59,940 nt of DNA from an uncultured Alphaproteobacteria bacterium (GTDB lineage: Bacteria; Pseudomonadota; Alphaproteobacteria; Methylaequorales; Methylaequoraceae): NCBI GenBank assembly GCA_902526865.1, contig CABZMK010000006.1:1-59940 (forward strand), in the 5' to 3' direction. Below the pieces are notes generated by a model that did no database searches, was not told where the DNA came from, and worked only from the letters and a program-made list of their open reading frames with translations. This document shows, in pieces, positions 30,296 through 42,526 of this stretch; positions within the stretch are counted from its first letter, which is position 1, and the number at the start of each line of letters is the position of its first letter. A program made the position numbers and the translations under genes.

Positions 30296-33200
30296 TTAAG
30301 AGGGTTTTTCTTCGTTTTGTGTTGCCTTACTGAGTAACTCTTTGTCCTTCTGATTTGCTTCAAGTTTTACCTGAGACATAAAAGATCCTGTGCCACAAGG
30401 AACCAATCTTCCAACTATGACGTTTTCTTTTAGTCCCATCAAGCTATCAACTTTTCCAGAGACAGAGGCTTCTGTCAACACTCTTGTTGTTTCTTGAAAT
30501 GAGGCCGCTGAGACAAAACTGTCTGTTTGCAGTGATGCTTTGGTAATACCTAAAAGAATTTTATGCCCTTTTGCTGGTTCTCTTTTTTCTTTTTCAGCGT
30601 TCATATTTTGTTCTAGGAATTCTTTCCTGCTAACTTGTTCGCCAGCTAAAAGTGTGGTTTCACCCGGATCTGTTACTTCTATCTTTTGCATCATTTGTCT
30701 GACTATTACCTCTATGTGTTTGTCATTAATTTTGACACCTTGTAGTCTGTAAACATCTTGTACTTCTTTAGTAAGATATGTTGCTAGAGCCTCGACTCCT
30801 TTAACCCTTAAAATGTCATGCGGAACGGAGTTACCATCAACTAAGACATCACCAATTTCAACAACATCACCTTCTTGAACTGTTAGGTGTTTTGATTTTG
30901 AAATAACATATTCCACAGGGCTTAAATTTGAGTCATTGGGAACTATTGAGATTTTTCTTTTCATCTTGTAGTCCTTACCAAATTCAACCTTTCCAGAGAC
31001 TTCAGCAATGATTGCATGATCTTTTGGTTTTCTTGCTTCAAAAAGCTCAGCAACGCGCGGCAACCCGCCCGTTATATCTTTAGTTTTGCTTGATTCTTTA
31101 GGCACCCTTGCAATAACGTCTCCTTGTTTTATGCTTTGGTCGTTATTTACACTTATAATAGAATCCACTGTTAAAGGATAGTTAGCGGTACTACCATTTT
31201 CTAAAACTAACACTTCTCCATTTGACTTCTTATCATGAATTTCGAGTCGTGGAACAAGATCCTGGTTTTTTGTCTGTTGTTTCCAATCCATGACTATATT
31301 ACTTGATAAACCTGTTGATTCGTCAATTATCTCCCTTGTAGTGATACCCTCCTCCAGATCCTTGAATTTCATAATTCCACTGGTCTGTGCAATGATCGGT
31401 AAAGTAAAAGGGTCCCATTCTGCAATAATGTCATTTGATTTAACATCCTTGTCATCTGTAAAATTAATTTTACAACCAAAAGGTAATCTGTGTTTGGCTT
31501 TTTCTTTTTTATTTTCGTCTAAAATTAAAAGAGAGGCGTTTCTTGACATGTTGATATTATTTCCGGAACTGTCTGTCGCAAATTTTAAATTAAGATACTT
31601 AACTTTTCCTTTAACCTTGGATTCAATATTAGAAACTTCTGTCCCTTTCTGGGCTGCCCCTCCAATGTGAAATGTTCTCATTGTCAACTGTGTACCAGGT
31701 TCACCAATAGACTGAGCTGCTATTACTCCAACTGCTTCTCCGATATTAACAGGAGTTCCTCTTGCAAGATCCCTTCCGTAACATTTGGCGCAGACTCCGA
31801 ATTCAGCTTCGCAAGTCAACACCGACCTGACCTTAATTTCTTCAAATCCAACTTTATCAATTAATGGTAGATTTTCTTCTGAGACAATATCACCAGCTTT
31901 AGCAATAATTTTATTGTCTTTATCAATTAAATCTTTAGCCAAAGTTCTTCCTAAAACTCTCTCTGATAAAGGCTCAACCACTTCACCACCCTCCACTAAT
32001 TCGCTCAAAGTAATAAATTTTGAAGTAAAACAGTCATCGACAGTTATTATTGAATCCTGCGCAACATCAACTAACCTTCTAGTTAGGTATCCAGAATTGG
32101 CCGTTTTAAGCGCTGTATCTGCCAAGCCTTTTCGAGCGCCATGACTTGAGTTGAAATATTCTAGAACAGTTAATCCCTCTTTAAAGTTCGAAACAATCGG
32201 AGTCTCAATTATTTCTCCTGAAGGTTTTGCCATCAGACCCCTCATCCCTGATAACTGCTTTAATTGGGCTGCTGATCCCCTAGCACCCGAATCAGCCATC
32301 ATGTAAACTGAGTTAAAGTTCTCAACTTTATCTGCTTCTTTTGGAACAAGAATTTTCATCATTTCATCAGCGACTGAATCTGAACATTTTGCCCAAGCGT
32401 CAACAACCTTATTATATTTTTCGCCTTTTGTAATTAAACCCTCGGAATATTGTTTTTCATATGATTTTACTTTGTTTTCTGTGTCATCTAGTAAATTAGT
32501 CTTTTCAGATGGTATTAGTAGATCATCTTTTCCAAAGGATATGCCGGCTTTACATGCTTCTCTGAAACCAATTTCCATAAGCTTGTCAGCAAAGATAACT
32601 GTTTTCTTCTGACCGCAATGTCTATACACTAAATCAATTGCATTACTTATTTCTTTTTTCGTAAGAACTTTATTAATTATCTCAAAACTTACTTTTGGAT
32701 GTTTTGGTAGAATTTCACTTATTAACATTCTACCTGGTGTTGTTAACACTGTTTCAGTGATCGGTTCAAAATTTTCATTCACGGTTTCGAATCTACATTT
32801 AATTTTGGAGTGTAATGAAACATTTTTTTGATCTATAGCTATAAGAAGTTCTTCCATCGAAGAAAAAATCATACCTTCACCCATACCCTTTGGACTCATT
32901 AAACTTAGATAATATAAACCTAAAATCATATCTTGAGACGGAACAATAATAGGCTTTCCATTCGCAGGAGATAAAATATTATTTGTTGACATCATAAGCA
33001 CACGTGCCTCAAGTTGAGACTCCAGTGATAATGGTACATGCACTGCCATTTGATCACCGTCAAAATCTGCATTAAAGGCAGTACAAACTAAGGGATGAAG
33101 TTGAATTGCTTTTCCCTCAATTAAAATTGGCTCAAAAGCTTGAATTCCTAATCTGTGTAAAGTTGGCGCCCTATTTAAAAGCACAGGATGTTCTCTAATC

Positions 33201-34444
33201 ACTTCAGCAAGAATATCCCAGACCTCTGGTCTTTCTTTTTCAACCATTTTTTTTGCTGCTTTTACAGTCGTTGCTAAATTATATTTTTCAAGCTTAGAAT
33301 AAATAAATGGTTTAAACAGTTCAATTGCCATTTTTTTTGGAATTCCACATTGATGAAGTTTAAGTTCAGGTCCAACTACAATTACTGACCTTCCAGAATA
33401 ATCAACTCGTTTACCTAAGAGATTTTGCCTAAACCTACCTTGTTTACCTTTAAGCATATCAGACAAAGATTTAAGTGGTCTTTTATTTGTACCAGTTATA
33501 ACTCTTCCTCTTCTTCCATTATCGAATAGCGCATCGCAGGCTTCTTGAAGCATTCTTTTTTCGTTTCTAACGATTATATCGGGCGCTTTTAGGGTTAATA
33601 ACCTCTGTAATCTATTGTTTCTATTGATAACTCTTCTGTACAAATCATTGAGGTCAGAGGTTGCAAACCTACCTCCATCTAAAGGAACAAGTGGTCTCAA
33701 TTCGGGCGGAATAACAGGAATTACATTTAAAATCATCCATTCTGGTTTTAGTTTAGAACCAATAAATGCCTCGATAAGTTTAAGTCTTTTTACTAATTTT
33801 TTCTTTTTTGTTTCAGATGAAGTAGAGTTAAGTTCTTCCCTAACTATTTTTTGTTCCTCTTCAAGATTAATCTCTGAAAGTAACTTTTGAATAGCTTCTG
33901 CACCAATCATGCTTTGAAAACTTTCTCCAAATTCTTCTTTTAATTCTGAATTCTCTTCGTCAGACAAAATCTGAAACTTTTTAAGTGATTTTACCATTCC
34001 AGGTTCAGTAACTATAAAACTCTCGAAATAAAGAACTTTTTCTAGATCTTTAAGGGCTAAATCTAACAATAATCCGATTCTACTCGGTAGGGATTTCAGA
34101 AACCAAATATGTGCAACCGGAGCAGCAAGTGGAATATGTCCCATTCTTTCTCTTCTTACTTTAGTTAAAGTAACCTCCACCCCACATTTTTCACAAATAA
34201 TACCTTTAAATTTCATTCTTTTATATTTGCCGCAGACACACTCATAATCCTTAATTGGACCAAAAATACGGGCACAAAACAATCCACTTCTCTCAGGCTT
34301 AAAAGTCCTATAATTTATTGTTTCTGGCTTTTTAATTTCACCGTGTGACCATGATATAATTTCGTCAGGGCTGGCTATTGATATTCTTAGGTGATCAAAA
34401 TTTACAAAGCTAGGTTTTTCTATAAGTTTTATTAATTCATTCAT
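30296..34444 (-). CDS. rpoC: RNA polymerase beta' subunit
   Basis: Largest catalytic subunit of RNA polymerase, 1382 residues, normal for Proteobacteria. The N-terminal zinc site [23 protein letters not shown] is at about residues 68-90, the catalytic magnesium motif [12 protein letters not shown] at about 460, the second zinc cluster [15 protein letters not shown] later, and the trigger-loop region [15 protein letters not shown] follows. It follows rpoB by two bases. Confidence 0.99.
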   Translation of the reverse strand: MNELIKLIEKPSFVNFDHLRISIASPDEIISWSHGEIKKPETINYRTFKPERSGLFCARIFGPIKDYECVCGKYKRMKFKGIICEKCGVEVTLTKVRRERMGHIPLAAPVAHIWFLKSLPSRIGLLLDLALKDLEKVLYFESFIVTEPGMVKSLKKFQILSDEENSELKEEFGESFQSMIGAEAIQKLLSEINLEEEQKIVREELNSTSSETKKKKLVKRLKLIEAFIGSKLKPEWMILNVIPVIPPELRPLVPLDGGRFATSDLNDLYRRVINRNNRLQRLLTLKAPDIIVRNEKRMLQEACDALFDNGRRGRVITGTNKRPLKSLSDMLKGKQGRFRQNLLGKRVDYSGRSVIVVGPELKLHQCGIPKKMAIELFKPFIYSKLEKYNLATTVKAAKKMVEKERPEVWDILAEVIREHPVLLNRAPTLHRLGIQAFEPILIEGKAIQLHPLVCTAFNADFDGDQMAVHVPLSLESQLEARVLMMSTNNILSPANGKPIIVPSQDMILGLYYLSLMSPKGMGEGMIFSSMEELLIAIDQKNVSLHSKIKCRFETVNENFEPITETVLTTPGRMLISEILPKHPKVSFEIINKVLTKKEISNAIDLVYRHCGQKKTVIFADKLMEIGFREACKAGISFGKDDLLIPSEKTNLLDDTENKVKSYEKQYSEGLITKGEKYNKVVDAWAKCSDSVADEMMKILVPKEADKVENFNSVYMMADSGARGSAAQLKQLSGMRGLMAKPSGEIIETPIVSNFKEGLTVLEYFNSSHGARKGLADTALKTANSGYLTRRLVDVAQDSIITVDDCFTSKFITLSELVEGGEVVEPLSERVLGRTLAKDLIDKDNKIIAKAGDIVSEENLPLIDKVGFEEIKVRSVLTCEAEFGVCAKCYGRDLARGTPVNIGEAVGVIAAQSIGEPGTQLTMRTFHIGGAAQKGTEVSNIESKVKGKVKYLNLKFATDSSGNNINMSRNASLLILDENKKEKAKHRLPFGCKINFTDDKDVKSNDIIAEWDPFTLPIIAQTSGIMKFKDLEEGITTREIIDESTGLSSNIVMDWKQQTKNQDLVPRLEIHDKKSNGEVLVLENGSTANYPLTVDSIISVNNDQSIKQGDVIARVPKESSKTKDITGGLPRVAELFEARKPKDHAIIAEVSGKVEFGKDYKMKRKISIVPNDSNLSPVEYVISKSKHLTVQEGDVVEIGDVLVDGNSVPHDILRVKGVEALATYLTKEVQDVYRLQGVKINDKHIEVIVRQMMQKIEVTDPGETTLLAGEQVSRKEFLEQNMNAEKEKREPAKGHKILLGITKASLQTDSFVSAASFQETTRVLTEASVSGKVDSLMGLKENVIVGRLVPCGTGSFMSQVKLEANQKDKELLSKATQNEEKPS

Positions 34445-34446
34445 TA

Positions 34447-37400
34447 TTACCTCTGGTTCACATTTCTTTCTAATAATTCAACATTTAGACCTAATGATTT
34501 TAATTCCATAATTAAAACATTGAAAGATTCTGGAATTCCTGACTCAATATTATCATCTCCTCTCACAATTGTTTCATATGCCTTAGTTCTTCCGGATACA
34601 TCATCAGATTTAACGGTTAACATTTCTTGCAGAGTATACGATGCACCATATGCTTCAAGAGCCCAAACTTCCATTTCACCAAACCTTTGACCTCCAAACT
34701 GTGCCTTGCCACCTAAAGGCTGCTGTGTAACAAGACTATATGGACCGATTGATCTAGCGTGAATTTTGTCATCCACAAGATGGTTGAGTTTTAACATGTA
34801 TATTTGACCGACTGTGATAGGTCTGTCAAAATAGTTTCCAGTTCTTCCGTCAATCAATCTTTGCTGACCACTTGTATGACTAGAAGCAATGGTAAAGTAG
34901 TTATTAATATCAAGTTCTTTTGCACCGTCAAAGACGGGGGTAGCAAAAGGAACACCAGTCTTAAGTTGTAAGGCTCTCTTAATTATTTCACTATCAGGAA
35001 GTTTTGATATTCTCTCGTTAAAAATTTTCTCACCATAAACACTTTTAAATAGATTTTTAATTTTTACAATATTTGACTTATCCTGATCTGCTCTTAAGGC
35101 AAGATTATAAAACTTTTTACCTAAATCTACCGAAGCCGCTCCCAGATGAGTTTCTAAGATCTGACCAACATTCATCCTTGAAGGAACCCCAAGAGGATTG
35201 AGAACAATGTCAACAGGTGTTCCATCTTCCATGTAAGGCATATCTTCAACCGGAATAATTCTTGATATCACACCTTTATTTCCATGTCTTCCTGCCATCT
35301 TATCTCCAGGTGCAAGTTGCCTTTTTACTGCAACAAAAACTTTTACTAGTTTCATTACACCTGGCATTAGTTCGTCGCCAGATTGGACTTTATCAACTTT
35401 AGATTGAAAGGTTTTATTCAATAGGTTCAGACTTTGATTAAAAGCATCATTTAGTGATTCTATTTTTTTCATTACAGAATCAGATTTAATTGAAATCTTT
35501 TTTAATTGCGAAAGTTTAGATTCGTCTAAAAGTTCTGTCGTCAGTTTTATATTTTTTGGTTTTTTTTCAAATCCACTTTCGTATTCCTGATTTAGCAGAA
35601 GGGATTTTAGATTTTTTTCAAAACTTGACTCAAGAATAAATCTTTCATCCTCCATATCTATATGAAGTTGTTCTATTTGAGTTCGTTCATTAGACAAAGA
35701 TCTCTCATCTTTATCTATTCCTCTTCTTGAAAACACTCTCACTTCAACTATCGTTCCGGATACTCCAGGGGGAAGTCTAAGTGAGGTATCTTTGACGTCT
35801 GCTGCTTTTTCTCCAAAAATTGCTCTGAGAAGTTTTTCTTCAGGTGTCATTGGAGATTCTCCTTTAGGTGTTACCTTCCCAACTAAAATGTCACCTGGAT
35901 TGACTTTTGCTCCAATATGAACGATTCCTGCCTCATCAAGATTAGTTAAAGATTCTTCCCCAATATTAGGGATATCTCTGGTTATTTCTTCTTGTCCAAG
36001 CTTTGTATCTCTAGCAAGAACTTCAAATTCTTGGATATGTATTGAAGTGAAGACGTCATCCACAACCAGCTTTTCTGAGATAAGAATCGAGTCTTCATAG
36101 TTGTAGCCATTCCAGGGCATAAATGCGACAGTGACATTTTTGCCTAAAGCAAGTTCACCTGTTTTTGACGCAGGCCCATCTGCAATAATATCGCCTTCCT
36201 CAACAAAATCTCCTTCCTTTACTAACGGAGTCTGGTTAATGCATGTATCTTGATTGGATCTTTGGAACTTGCTCAATCTGTAAATGTCAACTCCAGTATC
36301 TTGATCGCTTTTTTGAGATGCACTTATAACAATTCTTGACGAATCAACTTGATTTACAAAACCAGATCTTTTTGCAACCACAACCACTCCTGAATCTCTT
36401 GCGACAACAGATTCCATCCCCGTCCCAACAAATGGTGATTCGCTTTTAAGAAGAGGGACTGCTTGGCGCATCATATTTGAACCCATTAAAGCTCTATTAG
36501 CATCATCATTTTCAAGAAAAGGTATCAAAGCCGCGGCAACAGAAACCAACTGTTTTGGAGAGACATCAATGAAATCTACATCTTTTGGATCTAACATTAA
36601 AAAATCTCCACTTTTTCTACAAGAAATGAAAGTCCGCTCAAAAGATCCATTGTTTTTAAGTGGTTCGTTAGCTTGTGCTATTGCATATTTTTCTTCTTCC
36701 ATAGCTGAAAGATAAACAATCTCCGGTGTGACTTTAGAATTCATTACTTTTCTGTATGGTGTTTCAATAAAACCGTATATGTTCACTTTAGAATATGTAG
36801 CTAAGGAGTTGATTAATCCAATATTTGGTCCCTCAGGAGTTTCGATAGGGCATATTCTTCCGTAATGAGATGGATGAACATCTCTTACTTCAAACCCGGC
36901 TCTTTCTCTAGAAAGACCCCCAGGACCAAGAGCAGAAAGTCTTCTTTTATGTGTAATTTCAGACAATGGATTTGTTTGATCCATGAATTGAGAAAGCTGA
37001 CTTTGGCCAAAAAATTCTCTTATTGCTGCAGAAGCTGGTTTAGGATTAACAAGGTCGTTCGGCATAACTGTCTCGATATCAGGAGCATTAGTCATTCTTT
37101 CTTTAATTGCTCTTTCCATTCTGATAACACCTAATGTATATTGATTTTCTAACAATTCACCCACTGATCTTACTCTTCTATTTCCAAGATGATCAATATC
37201 ATCAATGTGACCGTTTCCATCTTTGAGTCCAGCCAGATAACTTACAATTTTAATAATATCATTATTTTGTAGGACTCTTAAGTTCAAATCAGTGTCAAGA
37301 TTAAGTCTTGTATTAATCTTAAGCCTTCCGACCGGTGAGAGGTCGTAGCGCTCTCTGTCAAAAAAGAGATTTCTAAAGAGTTTATCGGCTGACTCGACAG

Positions 37401-38628
37401 TTGGAGGTTCACCAGGTCTTAATATTTTATAAATTTCAGAAACTGCATCGTTTCTATTTTTGTTTTTATCAGCAAAAAAAGTATCCCTGATGTATGACCC
37501 TTGTAGATTAGAATTAATGTGTAAGATATCTAACTCATCAATATTTTTTTCATCTAAATATTTTAATGTCTCCTCAGTAATTTGATCGCCGGCTTCGAAA
37601 TATATAATCCCGTTATTAGTGTCGAAAATATCACTTGCTAAAAACTTTTCTTGTATTGTAGTATTATCTAAAAATAAATTTTTAACGGAATTCTCTGATA
37701 ATTTTTTTTGAATGACAATATTAAATTTTTCTCCAGCTTTCGCATAAACTTTACCTGTTTCCGAATCAATTAAATCAAAGTCAAGCTTCATGCCAACAAA
37801 ATCGTCTTTGTTGTAGTTGATCTCCCAACCTTTATTCTTTCTTTTTAGGGTAGATGTTTTATAGAAAAATTTAAATAGCTCCTCATGTGTCATACCGTTA
37901 ATTTTGTTGTAGTCGATTTCTTTTCCTTCTCTTCTACAACTTTCTCTATATTCGGACGACTTTTGATCGTCTAAAGCTAAAAGCAATGATGAAGCTAGAA
38001 GCTTCCTTCTTTTGTCAATTCTAACATAGATTAAGTCTTTTGGATCAAACTCAAAATCAATCCATGAACCATTGTAAGGAATTAATCTTGAAGCGAATAG
38101 AAACTTTCCAGTTGAATGGCTTTTACCTTTATCATGATCGAAGAAAACTCCAGGAGATCTATGCATCTGAGAAACAACTACTCTAGTTGTTCCATTGAAA
38201 ACAAAAGTACCTTTTGATGTCATTAAAGGCATGTCTCCAAGATATACGTCTTGCTCTTTAATATCTTTAACAGAGGAAATTCCCGTTTCTTCATCAATCT
38301 CCCTAATAATGAGGTTTAACGTAACTTTTAGAAGAGAGCCGTAAGTTCCTCCTCTTTGAATACACTCTTCGACGTCATACTTTGGATCTTCAAGTTCATA
38401 TTTTACAAAACGTAATTCAGCAACACCTGAATAATCTGTTATTGGAAAAACTTTATTAAACACAGCTTGTAAACCAATATCCTCCCTTTCATTGGGCTTG
38501 ACATCTTTTTGCAAGAAAAGATCGTATGAATTTTTTTGAATCTCCAAGAGATTCGGCATATTGACTAAGTCTGGAATTTTTCCGAAACTTTTTCTGATAT
38601 TATGATTGTCAGTAAATGATTTCTTCAT
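34447..38628 (-). CDS. rpoB: RNA polymerase beta subunit
   Basis: Second large catalytic subunit, 1393 residues. The rifampicin-site cluster [12 protein letters not shown] to [12 protein letters not shown] (from about residue 540) is wild type. KPGDK-like [15 protein letters not shown] and the C-terminal [24 protein letters not shown] are intact. It follows rplL by six bases, so the classical rplJL-rpoBC attenuator spacing is not present here. Confidence 0.99.
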   Translation of the reverse strand: MKKSFTDNHNIRKSFGKIPDLVNMPNLLEIQKNSYDLFLQKDVKPNEREDIGLQAVFNKVFPITDYSGVAELRFVKYELEDPKYDVEECIQRGGTYGSLLKVTLNLIIREIDEETGISSVKDIKEQDVYLGDMPLMTSKGTFVFNGTTRVVVSQMHRSPGVFFDHDKGKSHSTGKFLFASRLIPYNGSWIDFEFDPKDLIYVRIDKRRKLLASSLLLALDDQKSSEYRESCRREGKEIDYNKINGMTHEELFKFFYKTSTLKRKNKGWEINYNKDDFVGMKLDFDLIDSETGKVYAKAGEKFNIVIQKKLSENSVKNLFLDNTTIQEKFLASDIFDTNNGIIYFEAGDQITEETLKYLDEKNIDELDILHINSNLQGSYIRDTFFADKNKNRNDAVSEIYKILRPGEPPTVESADKLFRNLFFDRERYDLSPVGRLKINTRLNLDTDLNLRVLQNNDIIKIVSYLAGLKDGNGHIDDIDHLGNRRVRSVGELLENQYTLGVIRMERAIKERMTNAPDIETVMPNDLVNPKPASAAIREFFGQSQLSQFMDQTNPLSEITHKRRLSALGPGGLSRERAGFEVRDVHPSHYGRICPIETPEGPNIGLINSLATYSKVNIYGFIETPYRKVMNSKVTPEIVYLSAMEEEKYAIAQANEPLKNNGSFERTFISCRKSGDFLMLDPKDVDFIDVSPKQLVSVAAALIPFLENDDANRALMGSNMMRQAVPLLKSESPFVGTGMESVVARDSGVVVVAKRSGFVNQVDSSRIVISASQKSDQDTGVDIYRLSKFQRSNQDTCINQTPLVKEGDFVEEGDIIADGPASKTGELALGKNVTVAFMPWNGYNYEDSILISEKLVVDDVFTSIHIQEFEVLARDTKLGQEEITRDIPNIGEESLTNLDEAGIVHIGAKVNPGDILVGKVTPKGESPMTPEEKLLRAIFGEKAADVKDTSLRLPPGVSGTIVEVRVFSRRGIDKDERSLSNERTQIEQLHIDMEDERFILESSFEKNLKSLLLNQEYESGFEKKPKNIKLTTELLDESKLSQLKKISIKSDSVMKKIESLNDAFNQSLNLLNKTFQSKVDKVQSGDELMPGVMKLVKVFVAVKRQLAPGDKMAGRHGNKGVISRIIPVEDMPYMEDGTPVDIVLNPLGVPSRMNVGQILETHLGAASVDLGKKFYNLALRADQDKSNIVKIKNLFKSVYGEKIFNERISKLPDSEIIKRALQLKTGVPFATPVFDGAKELDINNYFTIASSHTSGQQRLIDGRTGNYFDRPITVGQIYMLKLNHLVDDKIHARSIGPYSLVTQQPLGGKAQFGGQRFGEMEVWALEAYGASYTLQEMLTVKSDDVSGRTKAYETIVRGDDNIESGIPESFNVLIMELKSLGLNVELLERNVNQR

Positions 38629-38634
38629 ATGATG

Positions 38635-39015
38635 CTACTTAAGTTCTACAGTTGCACCAGCTTCCTCAAGCTGCTTTTTGAACTTTTCAGCATCTTCCTT
38701 ATTAACACCATCCTTAAGCTTACTTGGAGCCCCTTCAACTATATCCTTGGCCTCTTTCAATCCCAGTCCGGTAATTGTCCTAACTTCTTTAATAACATTT
38801 ATTTTTTTTTCTCCAGATGCGGCTAAATGGATTTCGAATTCAGTCTTTTCTTCACTTGCGGCTGCTTCAGCAGGTGCTCCAACAGCTGCAGCTGCAACGG
38901 CAACTGGTGCTGCTGCAGAAACTCCCCATTTTTCTTCTAAAATTTTTGTTAACTCTGAAGCCTCAAGAACAGTTAGTGTAGACAGGTCCTCAGCAATTTT
39001 TTGTACATCAGCCAT
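38635..39015 (-). CDS. rplL: 50S ribosomal protein L7/L12
   Basis: Stalk protein that recruits translation factors, 126 residues. N-terminal dimerisation domain, an alanine-rich hinge ([17 protein letters not shown]) and the C domain [25 protein letters not shown] are in order. It follows rplJ by 17 bases. Confidence 0.98.
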   Translation of the reverse strand: MADVQKIAEDLSTLTVLEASELTKILEEKWGVSAAAPVAVAAAAVGAPAEAAASEEKTEFEIHLAASGEKKINVIKEVRTITGLGLKEAKDIVEGAPSKLKDGVNKEDAEKFKKQLEEAGATVELK

Positions 39016-39032
39016 AGTTTTTCTCCTTAGTT

Positions 39033-39548
39033 TTAATTATCAGCTTTATATTTTTCATTTATAACTCTTACAATATTAGATTGATTCTTTTGAAGTATGG
39101 AAACAATATTTGTTTGCGTAGAAACAAGTAAACCGACTATCTTCGCTCTTATTTCCTCTAAAGATGGAAGTGATGCAAGATTTTTTATTTCATCGATACT
39201 AAGTTCTTTGTCTCCCATAACTCCGCCTAAAATTTTAAAGTTTTCATTTTCTTTAGAAAACTTAACTAGTATTTTAGATGTTGAAACTGGATCGTTTGAA
39301 TAAGCAACAGAGGTAGGACCTACAAATAACTTTTCAGCGATTTTGAAGTTGGTGTCTTTAATTGCTCTTTTAACAAGTGTATTCTTTGCAACTCTAAAGT
39401 AAGCATCTGAATTATTTTTAATTTCTTTGCGTAAGCTTGAAATTTCTAAAACATTCAACCCTTTATAATCAGCTACTAATAAAAAATCAGAATTTTTTAG
39501 TGCTTTATTAAATTCTGTTACAAATACTTGTTTTTCAGATCTTTGCAT
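39033..39548 (-). CDS. rplJ: 50S ribosomal protein L10
   Basis: Base of the ribosomal stalk, 171 residues. [21 protein letters not shown] and [16 protein letters not shown] are family signatures. A GGAGG ribosome site lies 11 bases before the ATG, and the structured leader described separately precedes it, which fits self-repression by the L10-L12 complex. Confidence 0.97.
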   Translation of the reverse strand: MQRSEKQVFVTEFNKALKNSDFLLVADYKGLNVLEISSLRKEIKNNSDAYFRVAKNTLVKRAIKDTNFKIAEKLFVGPTSVAYSNDPVSTSKILVKFSKENENFKILGGVMGDKELSIDEIKNLASLPSLEEIRAKIVGLLVSTQTNIVSILQKNQSNIVRVINEKYKADN

Positions 39549-39570
39549 TTATTATTTAACCTCCAAAAAA

Positions 39571-39643
39571 CTGCCAGAGTGAAAATCTTTGTTAAAATCT
39601 ATCCAGGAATTTCATGCATAATACAACCTGGAGTCTCTGACAG
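39571..39643 (-). ncRNA. L10 leader (autoregulatory mRNA structure upstream of rplJ)
   Basis: In the 110-base gap between rplA and rplJ the minus-strand RNA can fold into a two-stem element: an outer stem CUGUCAGAG/CUCUGGCAG (39635-39643 with 39571-39579, one wobble) and an inner hairpin UCCAGG/CCUGGA (39627-39632 with 39602-39607). An unpaired segment between them would give the kinked internal loop that L10 recognises. Position and shape match the known L10(L12)4 binding leader. Confidence 0.75.
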
Positions 39644-39658
39644 AATGAAATTTTAATA

Positions 39659-40348
39659 TTACATAACACTTGTTGGATCAACTTGCAACCCCGGACCCAT
39701 TGTTGTGTTAATAAAAAATTTTTTGATGAAAATTCCTTTAGAAGTTTCTGGTTTTTTCTTTTTGATTTCCTGTAAAAGAAATTCAATATTCTTCTTAAGT
39801 TCATCTGCTGAGAAACTTATTTTTCCAACAGAAACGTGAATAATTCCTGCTTTATCTGTTTTATATTCAACTTGACCTAGTTTAACATTTTTAATTGCAT
39901 CAACTATATCATTCGTGACAGTCCCAAGTTTTGGATTTGGCATCAACCCTTTCGGTCCCAGAATTTGCCCAAGAGAACTTACTTTAACCATCATCTTAGG
40001 TGTTGAAATGCACTTATCAAAATTCATTTCCCCTTTTTTTATATTGTCAATCAAATCTTCACCACCTACAATTTCAGCCCCAGCTGTTTTAGCTTTTTCA
40101 ACATCGTCTCCATCAGCAAATACTGCAATCCTGATGTTTTTTTTTGACATTTTTGGAAGACTAGTTACACCTCTTATTTGTTGGTCAGATTTTTTAGCAT
40201 CGATACCTAAAATTATTGATATGTCCAATGATTCGTCAAATTTTTTGGATGCAAACTTTTTAGATATATCTACAGCCTCTTCCAATTTGTGAATGGTTTT
40301 TTCTTTAATTTCCTCTTTAATCAGTTTTTGCTTTTTTGAATTTATCAT
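39659..40348 (-). CDS. rplA: 50S ribosomal protein L1
   Basis: Stalk protein at the E site, 229 residues. The signature [34 protein letters not shown] and the closing [12 protein letters not shown] are clear. It overlaps the rplK stop by four bases, giving the usual rplK-rplA pair. Confidence 0.98.
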   Translation of the reverse strand: MINSKKQKLIKEEIKEKTIHKLEEAVDISKKFASKKFDESLDISIILGIDAKKSDQQIRGVTSLPKMSKKNIRIAVFADGDDVEKAKTAGAEIVGGEDLIDNIKKGEMNFDKCISTPKMMVKVSSLGQILGPKGLMPNPKLGTVTNDIVDAIKNVKLGQVEYKTDKAGIIHVSVGKISFSADELKKNIEFLLQEIKKKKPETSKGIFIKKFFINTTMGPGLQVDPTSVM

Positions 40349-40773
40349 TTTTCTACCTTTATTCCCATAGATCTTGCCGTACCGGCTACCATTTTTTTAG
40401 CAGATTCTATATTATCTGTGTTTAGGTCATTCATTTTATCTTGTGCAATTTGTTTTATATCGTTTTCTGATATAGATGCAATAACTTCTTTACCGGGTGT
40501 TTTTGAGGCTTTTTTTAATTTTAGTGCTTTTTTAATAAAAAATGAAACTGGAGGTGATTTTGTTTCAAATATGAAACTTTTATCTTGAAAAACAGTTATA
40601 ATTACTGGTATTGGCATTCCTTGCTCCAACTTTTGGGTAGAAGCATTGAAGGCTTTACAAAATTCCATTATATTTACTCCTTTTTGCCCAAGTGCCGGAC
40701 CCACAGGTGGAGATGGATTGGCCTGACCAGCAGGGATTTGAAGTTTTATGTATCCGTCTATTTTTTTTGCCAT
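40345..40773 (-). CDS. rplK: 50S ribosomal protein L11
   Basis: GTPase-centre protein of 142 residues. [35 protein letters not shown] is the signature N domain with the hinge prolines; the C domain ends [10 protein letters not shown]. It follows nusG by 18 bases. Confidence 0.99.
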   Translation of the reverse strand: MAKKIDGYIKLQIPAGQANPSPPVGPALGQKGVNIMEFCKAFNASTQKLEQGMPIPVIITVFQDKSFIFETKSPPVSFFIKKALKLKKASKTPGKEVIASISENDIKQIAQDKMNDLNTDNIESAKKMVAGTARSMGIKVEK

Positions 40774-40791
40774 AATTGTCTTTCCTTTTAA

Positions 40792-41322
40792 CTAAATCTT
40801 CTCAACTTGTGAATAATCTAAATTAACTGGAGTTGATCTTCCAAATATTGAAACACTAACTTTTAATCTGGCTTTCTCTTCATCTACCTCTTCTACCATC
40901 CCGTTAAAAGACGAAAAAGGCCCATCAGAAACTCTCACTTGTTCCCCAATTTCGAAACTCACAGACGGCTTAGGTTTTTCCAATCCATCTTTCATTTGAT
41001 CTAGGATTGAATCAATTTCATTTTGCGAAACTGGAATAGGCTCACCTTTTTTTCCTCCTAGAAATCCATATACTTTGGGGAGTGTTTTTACAATGTGCCA
41101 TATTTCATCATCCATAATCATCTGGATTAACATATATCCAGGAAAAAACTTTCTCTCAGAGCTAACTTTTTTTCCTTTTTTCATTTCTATAACTTCTTCT
41201 GAAGGTATAAGAATCTTAGAAATATTGTCTTTAAGACCTTTTTTTTCAGCTTGAGCTAGAAGCTCTTTTTCAATTTTTTTTTCGTTACCTGAGTAAACCT
41301 GAAGTATGTACCAATTTAACAT
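40792..41322 (-). CDS. nusG: Transcription factor NusG
   Basis: Couples RNA polymerase to Rho and to the ribosome, 176 residues. The NGN domain starts WYILQVYSGNEKKIEKELL and holds FFPGYMLIQM; the C-terminal KOW domain is VRVSDGPFSSFNGMVEEVDEEKARLKVSV. It follows secE by five bases. Confidence 0.98.
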   Translation of the reverse strand: MLNWYILQVYSGNEKKIEKELLAQAEKKGLKDNISKILIPSEEVIEMKKGKKVSSERKFFPGYMLIQMIMDDEIWHIVKTLPKVYGFLGGKKGEPIPVSQNEIDSILDQMKDGLEKPKPSVSFEIGEQVRVSDGPFSSFNGMVEEVDEEKARLKVSVSIFGRSTPVNLDYSQVEKI

Positions 41323-41327
41323 AAAAC

Positions 41328-41513
41328 CTAGAATAAAATAAATTCAACACCAAAAGAAATAATTTTATCGACTAACAAAAAAAAGATCGAAGAAATTAAA
41401 ACAAAAATAAAGACCATTATGGTTGTTGTTATAACTTCAGGCTTTGTTGGCCAAGTAATTTTCAAAGCTTCTTGTTTAACCTCTTTATAAAATGTTAGAA
41501 TTTTTTGCATCAT
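41328..41513 (-). CDS. secE: Protein translocase subunit SecE (single-span form)
   Basis: Clamp subunit of SecYEG, 61 residues in the minimal form with one membrane span. The amphipathic KEVKQEALKITWPTKPEVITTT motif precedes the membrane helix IMVFIFVLISSIFFLLV. A longer in-frame ORF exists upstream but its extra residues are unlike SecE and run into the divergent sirtuin gene, so I start at the double methionine (MMQK). It heads the nusG-rpl-rpo train. Confidence 0.93.
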   Translation of the reverse strand: MMQKILTFYKEVKQEALKITWPTKPEVITTTIMVFIFVLISSIFFLLVDKIISFGVEFILF

Positions 41514-41583
41514 ATTTTGTAGATTATTTTTTTTTGTATTGTTAACATAGTCTATAATAAAATCAAACTGCAAATTAATTTCA

Positions 41584-42306
41584 ATGAGCATTCTGAACAA
41601 AAATATTTTTATTTTAACAGGCGCAGGAATATCAAAGGAAAGTGGAATAAACACTTTTAGAGAAGAAGACGGTTTGTGGGAAAATTATAAGATTGAAGAT
41701 GTTTGTACACCAAGTGCTTTCAAAAGAAATCCCGATTTAGTAAATAATTTTTATAACGAAAGAAAATCGCAACTAGAGAGTCCACAAATTAAACCTAATG
41801 AAGCCCACCTTGCGCTTGTAGAATTCGAAAGAAAATGCTCGGGAGAGTTTTTAATTGTAACTCAAAATATTGATAATCTACACGAAAGAGCTGGTTCAAA
41901 AAAAATTCTTCATATGCATGGCTCACTCGACAGTGCTTATTGCATGTATTGTAATCAAAAAGTTATTTTAAACTTCAATTTATCAACAAGTTATCAATGT
42001 AAAAACTGTTTGAATAAAGGAATGGTAAGAGTTGACGTTGTATGGTTTGGCGAACAACCAAAATATTTAAAGGAGATATATAGCTTTTTAAAGAAAACAG
42101 AAGTCTTTATCTCTATTGGAACTTCAAACAATGTTTACCCTGCTGCCGGTTTTATTGATTTTTTGAATCAACTTAATAAAAAAATATTTATGTATGAGTT
42201 CAACCTTGAGAAAACAATCAAAACAGCACATTTCGATCAAACATACTTTGGATCTGCAACAAAAACAATACCAATGTTTCTAGAAAATTTAATAAAAGAT
42301 TTGTAA
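41584..42306 (+). CDS. cobB: Sirtuin NAD-dependent protein deacylase, class III type
   Basis: Removes acyl groups from protein lysines using NAD, releasing nicotinamide. Landmarks: TGAGIS (12-17), GINTFRE, TQNIDNLH, catalytic H112 in HMHGS, and the zinc cysteines C120, C123, C139 and C142. Y57 and R60 form the YxxR pair that in class III sirtuins favours succinyl-type acyl groups. It is divergent from secE with only 70 bases between the starts, and is one of two plus-strand genes placed among the minus-strand tRNAs at the head of the translation train. Confidence 0.93.
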   Translation: MSILNKNIFILTGAGISKESGINTFREEDGLWENYKIEDVCTPSAFKRNPDLVNNFYNERKSQLESPQIKPNEAHLALVEFERKCSGEFLIVTQNIDNLHERAGSKKILHMHGSLDSAYCMYCNQKVILNFNLSTSYQCKNCLNKGMVRVDVVWFGEQPKYLKEIYSFLKKTEVFISIGTSNNVYPAAGFIDFLNQLNKKIFMYEFNLEKTIKTAHFDQTYFGSATKTIPMFLENLIKDL

Positions 42307-42307
42307 A

Positions 42308-42383
42308 TGGCAGGGGCGGAGAGATTCGAACTCACGACCTACGGTTTTGGAGACCGTCGCTCTACCAACTGAGCTACACCCCT
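42308..42383 (-). tRNA. tRNA-Trp (anticodon CCA)
   Basis: A 76-base minus-strand tRNA with acceptor AGGGGTG/CGCCCCT, anticodon loop CTCCAAA (CCA), T loop GTTCGAATC and encoded CCA tail. A tRNA-Trp ahead of secE-nusG is a common bacterial order; here a plus-strand sirtuin gene separates them. Confidence 0.96.
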
Positions 42384-42391
42384 AAAATAGT

Positions 42392-42465
42392 TGGAGCGGG
42401 TGAAGGGAATCGAACCCTCGTAACCAGCTTGGAAGGCTGGGGCTTTACCACTAAGCTACACCCGC
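42392..42465 (-). tRNA. tRNA-Gly (anticodon UCC)
   Basis: A 74-base minus-strand tRNA with acceptor GCGGGTG/CACCCGC, anticodon arm CCAGC-CTTCCAA-GCTGG giving TCC, and encoded CCA. It is eight bases from tRNA-Trp and probably shares its transcript. Confidence 0.96.
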
Positions 42466-42526
42466 AACAAAAAAATAAAAAAATCTCCAACATAATGTGA
42501 TAAACTTAAAATAAATACAACTATTA

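Noticed and set aside
41514..41654. A longer SecE with 47 extra residues
   Set aside because: The added part is unlike SecE and overlaps the divergent sirtuin gene; the 61-residue form is the standard minimal SecE.
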